Positions 1 through 5,384 of a stretch of 5,884 bases of DNA are shown here, in pieces. Made by a program: the position numbers and the translations under genes. The notes under the pieces were generated by a model. The model was given only the letters and a program-made list of their open reading frames with translations. It was not told the origin of the DNA and ran no database searches. This DNA is from CAWKZT01 sp963854565 (GTDB taxonomy: Bacteria > Actinomycetota > Acidimicrobiia > Acidimicrobiales > JAHEJN01), in assembly GCA_963854565.1 (NCBI GenBank), contig CAWKZT010000113.1, forward strand, positions 1 through 5,884, read 5' to 3'. Each line of letters opens with the position of its first letter. Within the stretch, counting starts at the first letter, position 1.

Positions 1-600
1 AACGGTCACGTGCAGATTCCACCGGGTGCTTGAGGCGGTGGACCGTTGCGTGGTCCAGTTGCCGGCGTCCACCCAGAACCAGGTAGAGATGCCCACCACC
101 GCACCAGGATCAAGAGGGGGACTGGTGCCGATGGTGAGCCGAGGCGGTTCAACCCGGGCGCGAGCCTGGGCAATGAGACCGTCGATGTCGATTTGGGTGG
201 GGCCAGCGGGTACCGCCGGCGGTGGATCGAGTACGGCCACAAGAAGGCCGCCACAAGTGTCGATATACCAGGAGTGTCCTTCTGGAGGGTCCGGTACACC
301 AACACCAGCCGTGTAGTCGCCCGCCAGACCCTGAGCCAAGGTGATCAAGCCACAGGAATACGGACTATCACCATCGCCGCCAGTAGGAGTTCCGGAACCA
401 GGCGTGCTATTCGAGTCGCCTGGAGCCTGGTAATCAGCAAAAACGCCGCCGCCATTGGAATCGTTATTTGTCGAAACATGGCCTGGGCTATCGGTCTGCG
501 CGGCCGCGGGCGACATCGCCCCTAGAAATATCAGCCCAACCATGCCCGAGGCGGCTAGTAGATAGCGTCGGGATCGTAAATTTCGTGAAATTCCTCGCAT
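1..600 (-). CDS. Secreted protein with WFW motif, actinobacterial family (partial, C-terminus beyond left edge)
   Basis: The frame is open from ATG at 600 to the left edge, giving 200 codons without a stop. Residues 1-34 form a Sec signal peptide: an Arg-rich n-region, a hydrophobic core (LLAASGMVGLIFLGAM) and a likely cleavage after AAA before Gln35. Residues 36-80 are a Gly/Ser/Asn/Thr/Pro-rich linker. The rest has two cysteines (83 and 116), a short Pro-rich stretch and, at 170-183, VGISTWFWVDAGNW. From memory, that block resembles actinobacterial secreted proteins often mislabelled 'ATP/GTP-binding protein', in which a 'VGLPtWlW' block precedes Thr/Ala-rich beta strands and a 'W-x-MGDG' segment; the last part would lie outside this window. 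No enzymatic role is visible. The start is well supported by AGGAGG seven bases upstream and by the signal peptide beginning right there. The first 46 bases overlap the lipoprotein gene, so the two are probably co-translated. Confidence 0.82.
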   Translation of the reverse strand, partial: MRGISRNLRSRRYLLAASGMVGLIFLGAMSPAAAQTDSPGHVSTNNDSNGGGVFADYQAPGDSNSTPGSGTPTGGDGDSPYSCGLITLAQGLAGDYTAGVGVPDPPEGHSWYIDTCGGLLVAVLDPPPAVPAGPTQIDIDGLIAQARARVEPPRLTIGTSPPLDPGAVVGISTWFWVDAGNWTTQRSTASSTRWNLHVTV

Positions 601-1640
601 GAGTCCACCTCCTCAAACCGTTGTTCATCGACCAACCACTTGGTGTCGCTCCGTTCAGCGCCGAGGAGCACAGCGAACGACAAATTTGGTGGGCTGCTTC
701 GAGCCTCGTCCCGTCCCATTCCCTGATCAAAGAACCCGCTGTCTTCGCTCCAGGTGATGCATACGGCGGAAATCGCACCACGAGTGTTTATGAACACAAG
801 CAATCCAGGCTCGACAGGTGATGGGAAAACCAGGTGGATACCAGCGGTTCTGAGTTGCTCATAGCTTGGTTGCAACGACTCCTCGAGTCGTTGCGTTGCT
901 TGCAAGATCGCGCCCTCATTGTCGAATGAAGCTTCTACCGCCGCAAAGTACGCCTCGGGGAGTGCTTCTAGTTGGGCCCGGTCGGCACTGGGCACGCAGA
1001 GCACAGTGCCCGCCACACCGTCGGCGTTGACGCCGGTGACAGTTTGGTTGTTGAACTTCCACTCTTCGTCAGCGAACACCATCTCGACGGTGCGTGTTTC
1101 GTACCGGTCCCAGACAATTGCGTTGTCGGGCGTTGGTTGCGTTGGGTCGTCAAATACTCGGCGGAACCCGTGGCAGTCGGTGATCGTGGCGGATGTGCCG
1201 TCGATTGAGATGTCCTCGATGTTTGGATCGATGGTGACCTGCCATGAGGGTTTGGCCGAAGGAAGCACGGCGCGGACTTGGTCGACCCAAGAAGCGGTGG
1301 ACACCTGGGCCAAAGCCTCAAAATCTGGAACGTTATCGAACCTCTCGTCGCCGAACACGTTGAGGAACGCGAGGTAGGCATCGACAACTTGGACGAGCGG
1401 ATCGGGGGTAGGAGTTGCTGTGGGTTGAGGTGCTGTGGTGGCGGTGGGCTGGGGTGCCGCAGCGGGTTCGGCCACCGGTTGTTCTTCGGTGGTGACGGAG
1501 CGCTCTACGGTTGGGTCGGCTATTTCGTTCTCTCCGTCAGCCGAGCAGGCGCCAGCGAACATGACCAATGCCATCACCAGAGCCGCCCGCTTCTTCACTG
1601 CCTGTCCTATCCGTCGTGTTCGCCGTTTACATCGTTTCAT
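555..1640 (-). CDS. Putative lipoprotein with NTF2-like domain(s), function unknown
   Basis: This 361-residue protein probably acts on the outer face of the cytoplasmic membrane. It has a basic n-region, a hydrophobic stretch (AALVMALVMFAGAC) and a lipobox-compatible Cys32. A Pro/Ala/Thr-rich spacer (about 55-80) with a repeated PQPTAT follows. Residues 82-218 (DPLVQVVDAYLAFLNVF, then beta-rich sequence ending EMVFADEEWKFNNQTV) look NTF2-like. Residues 222-348 show a similar plan (LPEAYFAAVEASF, later TKWLVDEQRFEEV), which suggests a second divergent copy. Cysteines at 156, 215, 294 and 348 could form disulphides. A GTG at 1598 (codon 15) is a serious alternative start: it gives a compact signal peptide (MKKRAALVM) and has AGGA six bases upstream, whereas the ATG has only GAAAGG two bases away. 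I list the longer form. No catalytic motif is recognised, so a binding or partner role with the overlapping secreted protein is inference. Confidence 0.82.
   Translation of the reverse strand: MKRCKRRTRRIGQAVKKRAALVMALVMFAGACSADGENEIADPTVERSVTTEEQPVAEPAAAPQPTATTAPQPTATPTPDPLVQVVDAYLAFLNVFGDERFDNVPDFEALAQVSTASWVDQVRAVLPSAKPSWQVTIDPNIEDISIDGTSATITDCHGFRRVFDDPTQPTPDNAIVWDRYETRTVEMVFADEEWKFNNQTVTGVNADGVAGTVLCVPSADRAQLEALPEAYFAAVEASFDNEGAILQATQRLEESLQPSYEQLRTAGIHLVFPSPVEPGLLVFINTRGAISAVCITWSEDSGFFDQGMGRDEARSSPPNLSFAVLLGAERSDTKWLVDEQRFEEVDSCEEFHEIYDPDAIY
601..614 (-). promoter_or_regulatory. Strong Shine-Dalgarno site of the secreted-protein gene
   Basis: Read on the minus strand, GAGGAGGTGGACTC directly precedes the ATG at 600. 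AGGAGG lies at 608-613, with seven bases before the start codon. The site is inside the lipoprotein coding sequence and fixes the start of the downstream gene. It is the clearest ribosome binding site in the window. Confidence 0.8.
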
Positions 1641-1819
1641 AACCTTTCATGCGTTGCAACTGAGAACTTGGGCACCGTGAATTGAATCTGTGCCGATAGC
1701 CGCATATCCACTCACGCCTGCGGGGTCATTGCGCCCGTCGACAACGGCCGACGCTGCTTCAGATAATCCATGGGGGGGGGTTGAGGCTGTAATGGCTCAT
1801 GATGGCCGCGAGGCGGCCC
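1641..1819. other. Non-coding gap with a nine-G run
   Basis: This 179-bp gap lies between two minus-strand genes and should contain the promoter of the lipoprotein gene, but I could not pick out a convincing -35/-10 pair. Positions 1772-1780 are nine consecutive G. A weak dyad CGTCG/CGACG occurs around 1736-1753. No RNA gene is visible. Confidence 0.5.
1804..1818 (-). terminator. Short GC hairpin after the dehydrogenase stop
   Basis: GGCCGC-GAG-GCGGCC is a perfect 6-bp stem with a 3-base loop, one base beyond the stop codon of the minus-strand dehydrogenase gene (stop at 1820-1822). There is no T-run after it on the minus strand, so it is not a classical intrinsic terminator. It could be a U-less actinobacterial terminator, a 3'-end stabiliser or chance. 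The position directly after the stop is the main argument. Confidence 0.4.
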
Positions 1820-2695
1820 CTAACCAGGTCGGTTGATCACGCCATCGGGAGAACTCCCCGAACGGAATTGGGCGATTGATTCAACAACAGCAATCGCCGC
1901 GGTTTTGGGGTTGGTACGCCCGGCAATGTGCGGGGTGATGATGCAGTTGGGTCGATTCCAAAGGGGTGAGTCAGCAACCAGAGGCTCGGCTGTTACAACA
2001 TCGATAACAGCCGCTCGAAGGTTCCCTTGAAGGGCATCGTTGAGAGCTGTCTCGTCCACGGTAGAACCACGGCCCACGTTGATAAACACGCCTTGGCCGA
2101 GGTGCTCGAACATGGTGGCGTCAACCAGTTGATCGGTTTCTGCGCTCATCGGCAAGGTGTTGACGACGATGTCGCTGCCAGAAAAGAACTCTTCCAAAGA
2201 TCGGTCGTGGTTGCTGCGCGACCAGCCGAGGGTGGTGAACCCCTGAGAGTCGAGTTTGGTTCGGGTCACCGCACCGATCTTGCCGACACCCAGCACACCA
2301 ACAGTGACATCGACCGGAAACTTGTTCGGCAACGAGGGAATCCACTCGCCTCGGGCTTTGGCATTTCCGTAGTGATCAAAATCGCGTTGGAAATGGATCA
2401 CCCAACTGAGGACATAGAGCGCAATGTCGTCAGCCATCTTCGGGTCGATCAGACGCACAATCGGCACCGTTGGCATCTCCGTTAGATCCAAATGGTTGAA
2501 ACCAGCTCCGGTCAGCAGAATTGCCCGCAGGTTAGGAAACGACTTGATCAAAGGGGTGACCCTCCAGCTGACCACGAACTCGATGCTGGGATCACCCAAC
2601 TCGGCATCGAGTACAAAGGTGGCGGACGGGAGCTCGTCTTGCAAAGCAGCGAGCCACTCGTCGTTGCGGCGTTCGTCGGATACGAGAATCGTCAT
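1820..2695 (-). CDS. D-isomer-specific 2-hydroxyacid dehydrogenase, GhrA-like (glyoxylate/hydroxypyruvate reductase family)
   Basis: This is a cytoplasmic NAD(P)-dependent oxidoreductase that would reduce a 2-keto acid such as glyoxylate or hydroxypyruvate to the D-2-hydroxy acid. In the 291-residue form, the nucleotide-binding motif GVGKIG sits at 136-141 within VGVLGVGKIG. The second strand ends in WSRS (158-161), as in NADPH-preferring GhrA. The family's catalytic residues are all present: Arg209 (INVGRG), Glu237 (TAEPL) and His256 (TPHIAG). YVLSWVIHFQRDF (94-106) and the C-terminal GVINRPG also fit the GhrA branch rather than the PGDH or FDH branches. The length is slightly below the usual 310 or so. 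I chose the ATG at 2695 because MTILVSDE begins the first beta strand. A GTG at 2737 would add 14 residues (MMTAFYGNVRHDEA) with no family counterpart that I know. Neither start has a strong Shine-Dalgarno sequence. The exact substrate cannot be read from the sequence. Confidence 0.9.
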   Translation of the reverse strand: MTILVSDERRNDEWLAALQDELPSATFVLDAELGDPSIEFVVSWRVTPLIKSFPNLRAILLTGAGFNHLDLTEMPTVPIVRLIDPKMADDIALYVLSWVIHFQRDFDHYGNAKARGEWIPSLPNKFPVDVTVGVLGVGKIGAVTRTKLDSQGFTTLGWSRSNHDRSLEEFFSGSDIVVNTLPMSAETDQLVDATMFEHLGQGVFINVGRGSTVDETALNDALQGNLRAAVIDVVTAEPLVADSPLWNRPNCIITPHIAGRTNPKTAAIAVVESIAQFRSGSSPDGVINRPG

Positions 2696-2814
2696 TGCTT
2701 CATCATGGCGTACGTTTCCGTAAAACGCAGTCATCACCCAAGAGCCATCACGGTGAAACAGTGGCTGTCTGCCGACGACTTTCCGCTGGAGAATTTTCGC
2801 GGTGACTTAAGGAG

Positions 2815-2919
2815 ATGAAGCCAGCAATTGCTGGCGATGTCGATCTCGTTAAGTTGATCCACGATCACGTGGCCGATAGCCCTAAGGCTAGGCATTCGCT
2901 TCGACCGGTTAGCCGTTGA
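2815..2919 (+). CDS. Possible 34-residue leader peptide upstream of the CobW-like gene (tentative)
   Basis: A small frame starts at ATG 2815 (MKPAIAGDVDLV...) and ends with TGA at 2917-2919, 19 bases before the GTPase start. AAGGAG lies at 2809-2814 but touches the ATG with no spacing, which is unfavourable for initiation. Its codons run through the 5' arm of the hairpin at 2880-2937 (Pro-Lys-Ala-Arg at 2881-2892), and its stop lies in the inner stem. Translation would therefore be expected to open the hairpin. The peptide resembles nothing I recognise, and its codon use is not distinctive. It may be a chance frame; the position is the only reason to keep it. Confidence 0.2.
   Translation: MKPAIAGDVDLVKLIHDHVADSPKARHSLRPVSR
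2820..2835. promoter_or_regulatory. Perfect 16-bp palindrome, candidate operator
   Basis: GCCAGCAATTGCTGGC is a perfect dyad in the gap between the divergent dehydrogenase and GTPase genes. Its size and position suit a dimeric repressor controlling one or both genes. It does not match the Zur or Fur boxes I know, so no regulator is proposed. It could also fold as RNA in the GTPase leader. Confidence 0.4.
2859..2872 (+). other. Small dyad in the GTPase-gene leader
   Basis: CCACG-ATCA-CGTGG gives a 5-bp stem with a 4-base loop, lying between the 16-bp palindrome and the larger hairpin. It is weak alone, but it adds to the density of symmetry in this leader. Confidence 0.3.
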
Positions 2920-2937
2920 AGCGTTTAGCCTCTAGGG
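2880..2937 (+). promoter_or_regulatory. 58-nt hairpin occluding most of the GTPase gene's Shine-Dalgarno sequence
   Basis: The outer stem pairs 2880-2892 (CCCTAAGGCTAGG) with 2924-2937 (TTTAGCCTCTAGGG). It has eleven Watson-Crick pairs, two G-U pairs and one bulged C (2932). After four unpaired bases (2893-2896) an inner stem pairs CGCTTCGAC (2897-2905) with GTTGAAGCG (2915-2923). A bulged C (2906) and two more G-C pairs close on a TTAG loop (2909-2912). The 3' arm includes AGGG (2934-2937), most of the AGGGAG just before the GTG start, paired with CCCT. The structure lies upstream of both divergent genes, so it is not a terminator of either. Control of translation initiation is the natural reading. 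The class is not one I recognise; no cobalamin-riboswitch hallmark was seen. Confidence 0.5.
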
Positions 2938-2938
2938 A

Positions 2939-3847
2939 GTGGTGTATCGAGAGCCTGAGTTTTTGCCGTGGGATGGGCGGATTGTTCCGCTGACATTGCT
3001 GGGCGGATACCTCGGCGCGGGCAAGACGACGATCATCAACGAACTGTTGGCCCGGACCGACCGTCCTATCGCCGTGTTGGTAAATGATGTTGGGGCGGTC
3101 AATGTTGATGCAGCCCTTATTCGTCGGCGGGACCGCGAGACCATTGAGTTCACTGATGGCTGCGTGTGTTGCAGCCTTAGTGGAGGGCTGGGGCCGGCAT
3201 TTGATCAGTTGCGTGACCGCCCCGACCCTCCCGATCAGGTGATCGTGGAACTGAGTGGCGTTGCCGATCCTGACCGCGTACGACCATGGGGGAAGAGCGC
3301 GGGGTTTCGTCTGGATGGGGTAGTGGTCTTGGTGGACTGTGACCAGTACTACGACATGTCGCACCATCGGGTCATCGGCCCGACGCTGATGCGTCAGATC
3401 GAGGCGGCCGACATTTTGGTGCTGACCAAAACTGACCTCGTGGGGTCAACAGTGCGGGCCTCCGTTGAAGCTGAACTGCGCATCGTGGCTCCCGCTACAC
3501 CAGTCGTTGATTCAGCCACGGCACTGACTACGGCCGGAATTCTTGAACTGGGAGCCGAGCACCCTGACGGCATTGACGTCTTATCTGCACCAAACCTGTT
3601 CGACCAGTATTCAATCGACGCCATGGCGGTGCCGGTCGGAATTAGTAGGCCTGACCTCGATGTCTTGGTTGAAGCCTTGCCAGCCGAGGTGATCCGCGCC
3701 AAGGGGATTGTGCAGGCCGATACCGGTGACCGGTTGCTCGTGCAAGTGGTGGGTAAACGTCGCGTGATCACCCAGTTGTCGACAGGTGGTCTGACCGAGG
3801 AGCAGATGCCCATGCCGACTGACCTGGTGATCATCTCCCTCACGTAG
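2939..3847 (+). CDS. COG0523/CobW-family GTPase, putative metal chaperone
   Basis: This family comprises G3E-class P-loop GTPases that insert or deliver metals such as zinc or cobalt. In this 302-residue protein Walker A is GYLGAGKTT at 23-31. NDVG at 49-52 stands where NEFG is usual. The hallmark CXCC metal-binding motif is CVCC at 75-78. ELSGVADP at 104-111 matches the family's E-S-S-G-x-A-x-P segment, and the G4 base-recognition motif is TKTD at 163-166 rather than NKxD. Residues from about 220 onward (VEALPAEVIRAKGIV, then strands to LVIISL) look like a short CobW C-terminal domain. There is no His-rich metal-storage loop. The GTG at 2939 is the first possible start after an in-frame stop (2933-2935); a second GTG follows at 2942, and AGGGAG lies at 2934-2939. 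The metal and client protein cannot be told from the sequence, and the neighbours do not help. Expression may be controlled by the leader hairpin. Confidence 0.9.
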   Translation: MVYREPEFLPWDGRIVPLTLLGGYLGAGKTTIINELLARTDRPIAVLVNDVGAVNVDAALIRRRDRETIEFTDGCVCCSLSGGLGPAFDQLRDRPDPPDQVIVELSGVADPDRVRPWGKSAGFRLDGVVVLVDCDQYYDMSHHRVIGPTLMRQIEAADILVLTKTDLVGSTVRASVEAELRIVAPATPVVDSATALTTAGILELGAEHPDGIDVLSAPNLFDQYSIDAMAVPVGISRPDLDVLVEALPAEVIRAKGIVQADTGDRLLVQVVGKRRVITQLSTGGLTEEQMPMPTDLVIISLT

Positions 3848-3850
3848 GGA

Positions 3851-4750
3851 TTAGCCGATGGGTGCTCTTCGGGTAGCTACCACGAAGCCAAGAACCATCA
3901 GCGCCGCAATGACGGCCGCGGTGGTGATTGTTTCGTCCAGAAACAGTGCTGACCACACCAGGGTGAGGATGGGCTGGATGAGTTGTATTTGGCTGACGCG
4001 CGCCACGCCAGCCATGCTCAGACCTGCATACCACGCGAAAAAGCCTAGAAACATGCTGCCGACCGACACGTAGACGAGTCCCAGAATTGCTGGGCCGGTG
4101 AGGTTTTGTATTCCGTGTGAACTCATGGCGAGCACAGTTATGGGGATAGTGAGTGGTAGCGAAACAACGAGCGCCCAGGAGATGGTCTGCCAGCCGCCGA
4201 TCTCTCTACTTATCGCTGCACCTTCGGCGTAGCCAATGGCGGCGGCCAGTACGGCAAGCAGAAACAGCCCATCGGCGGCTTCGGGTCGACCATTAGTGCC
4301 CGTCACGATGGCGAAGATAACCACGGTGATAAGACCGCCCGATGCGGCCAACCAGAATTGCCGACTCGGACGTTCGCCGTGACGGATTGTGCCCACCAGG
4401 GCGGTGGCTGCGGGCAGGATTCCCACCACGATTGCGCCACGAGAAGCAGCGGCGTGTTGCAGCGCCAGCGCCGTGAGCAGGGGGAACCCGAAGACCACAC
4501 CTGCGGCGGTGATCAAGAGGCGACCGCGCAATCGGCGTTCAGGGAACGGGACTTTTTTGACCCGCAACACGATGAGGGCGAGGGCGGCAGCACCGACTGC
4601 ACGACCGATGCCGACGACCAACGGCCCGAATACGGGAACCGTTGACTTGGTTATCGGGAGGGTGAAAGAAAAAATGAGGACACCTAGGGCGCCGAGCCCA
4701 AGTCCGAGTATTTCTTTTCGGGGATCAGCAGCGCTGGTTTTTTCTGACAC
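3851..4750 (-). CDS. EamA-family (DMT superfamily) permease
   Basis: This is an integral membrane transporter of 299 residues, the normal length for a ten-helix protein made of two EamA repeats. Hydrophobic segments are seen at roughly 14-33, 40-62, 77-95, 103-121, 132-150, 160-180, 189-209, 219-240, 246-270 and 275-293. Typical features are the loop LQHAAASRGAIVVGILPAATAL closing repeat 1 and GVARVSQIQLIQPILTLV followed by LDE (271-273) in repeat 2. Such proteins mostly export amino acids or other metabolites; no substrate can be assigned. The start is GTG at 4750, with no good Shine-Dalgarno sequence. The stop is 3 bp from that of the convergent GTPase gene. A tandem repeat lies directly upstream of the start. 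Confidence 0.88.
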   Translation of the reverse strand: MSEKTSAADPRKEILGLGLGALGVLIFSFTLPITKSTVPVFGPLVVGIGRAVGAAALALIVLRVKKVPFPERRLRGRLLITAAGVVFGFPLLTALALQHAAASRGAIVVGILPAATALVGTIRHGERPSRQFWLAASGGLITVVIFAIVTGTNGRPEAADGLFLLAVLAAAIGYAEGAAISREIGGWQTISWALVVSLPLTIPITVLAMSSHGIQNLTGPAILGLVYVSVGSMFLGFFAWYAGLSMAGVARVSQIQLIQPILTLVWSALFLDETITTAAVIAALMVLGFVVATRRAPIG

Positions 4751-4760
4751 GGTTCACATT

Positions 4761-4804
4761 AACGCTTCACAACGGGTTCGGGAACGCTTCACAGCGAGTT
4801 CGAG
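4761..4804. repeat. Tandem 22-bp direct repeat upstream of the permease gene
   Basis: Two 22-bp units (4761-4782 and 4783-4804) differ at three positions. Both begin AACGCTTCACA and continue with a GGTTCGGG/AGTTCGAG-type end. A related ACGGTTCACA (4749-4758) overlaps the permease GTG. Read in the gene's direction the core is TGTGAAGCGTT, followed by TGTGAACCGT. The spacing of 22 bp is two helical turns, which suits binding sites on one DNA face; replication slippage is the simpler alternative. Confidence 0.55.
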
Positions 4805-4806
4805 TC

Positions 4807-4830
4807 AAGATCAAGGCGAAGATCAAGGCC
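4807..4830. repeat. Tandem 12-bp direct repeat
   Basis: AAGATCAAGGC occurs at 4807-4817 and again at 4819-4829, with one base between copies, giving two units with a 12-bp period. It sits between the 22-bp repeats and the long hairpin. No function is visible. Confidence 0.5.
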
Positions 4831-4850
4831 GATCATCCCGCTGCTTCATC

Positions 4851-4901
4851 CGTTCTGGGAGTGCTGGCAGTGCGTCCCGCACTGCCAGCACTCCCAGAAC
4901 G
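4851..4901 (-). terminator. Perfect 24-bp-stem hairpin after the thioesterase gene
   Basis: Arms 4851-4874 and 4878-4901 are exact reverse complements with a TCC loop (4875-4877). The left arm begins CGTTCTGGGAGTGCTGG and the right arm ends with its complement. The hairpin starts 33 bases past the thioesterase stop on the minus strand, where a terminator would be expected. Neither flank has a T-run, so a U-independent terminator, an RNA-processing or stability element, or a former mobile inverted repeat are all possible. The structure itself is certain; the function is inferred. Confidence 0.55.
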
Positions 4902-4934
4902 ATCAATGGGGCGCGTGGCGACGGGGCGACTGGG

Positions 4935-5354
4935 CTATGGATTCGGCTTCGCTGCGTCGGGGTTGACCTTTCTACCGACAGACCGGGTGCGCCCCCGAAA
5001 GATTGCCACCAGTTCACCATCGGCGGTGATCTCCACATCATGCACGGCCGTACGACCGGGCTTGGCGATCTCCGATGCTACAGCGACGACCACTTGACCC
5101 TCCCGGGTGGGGAGCAACCAATCGATCTCGGCGTGGACGGCAAAGGTCGCCTCGCCGTGGGCATTTGAGGCAAAGGCCATAGCCGTATCAGCCAGCGTGA
5201 ACAATAGGCCCCCGTGGCAAACCCCAAGACCGTTGACCATGTCCGGCCGCACCGTCATCGTGGCCGTGGCGTGCCCGGGTCGTTCCACTTCGATCGTGAT
5301 TCCCAACGCTTGGGAGGCGGCATCGTCGACGTACATGCTGGGGTCGTTATTCAT
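4935..5354 (-). CDS. PaaI-type hotdog-fold acyl-CoA thioesterase
   Basis: This protein of about 139 residues hydrolyses acyl-CoA thioesters; PaaI releases CoA from hydroxyphenylacetyl-CoA in phenylacetate catabolism. The core NGLGVCHGGLLFTLADTAMA (41-60) carries the HGG motif (His47-Gly48-Gly49) and the catalytic Asp of LADTA (Asp56), both as in E. coli PaaI. Later strands also match that family: AVHAEIDWLLPTREGQVVV, then KPGRTAVHDVEI and GELVAIFRGRTRS. The length is complete for a single hotdog domain, and the protein should be cytoplasmic and oligomeric. No other paa gene is in the window, so a general housekeeping thioesterase is as likely as a phenylacetate role. I took the ATG at 5354; a TTG at 5360 would add two residues. 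No Shine-Dalgarno sequence is seen at either. The gene lies between two permease genes on the same strand. Confidence 0.9.
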   Translation of the reverse strand: MNNDPSMYVDDAASQALGITIEVERPGHATATMTVRPDMVNGLGVCHGGLLFTLADTAMAFASNAHGEATFAVHAEIDWLLPTREGQVVVAVASEIAKPGRTAVHDVEITADGELVAIFRGRTRSVGRKVNPDAAKPNP

Positions 5355-5384
5355 AGTCAAACATTAGAGCGTGAAATGGAATCC

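Noticed and set aside
46..525. A 159-codon plus-strand frame
   Set aside because: It is the antisense shadow of the secreted-protein gene, which has a signal peptide and a strong ribosome site on the other strand.
919..1377. Plus-strand frame of 152 codons and an overlapping minus-strand frame (968-1387)
   Set aside because: Both lie within the lipoprotein gene in other frames, and their compositions are biased and domain-free.
2027..2485. Plus-strand frame of 152 codons
   Set aside because: It is antisense to the dehydrogenase gene, whose catalytic residues are all intact on the minus strand.
2880..2937. Cobalamin riboswitch upstream of a CobW-family gene
   Set aside because: The leader is too short and lacks the conserved B12-box type core; only a simple two-part hairpin is present.
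2909..3367. Minus-strand frame of 152 codons
   Set aside because: It is antisense to the GTPase gene and its hairpin leader, with no recognisable domain.
4761..4830. Possible CRISPR array
   Set aside because: The repeats are directly tandem with no spacers, only two copies each, and no cas gene is nearby.
4851..4901. Inverted repeat as transposon ends
   Set aside because: Only three bases separate the arms, so it cannot enclose a gene. No transposase is seen and no target-site duplication is evident.
4389..5168. A 259-codon plus-strand frame
   Set aside because: It lies antisense to the permease and thioesterase genes and crosses the long hairpin and repeats. Its product is low-complexity Arg/Thr/Pro/Ser-rich sequence with no domain.
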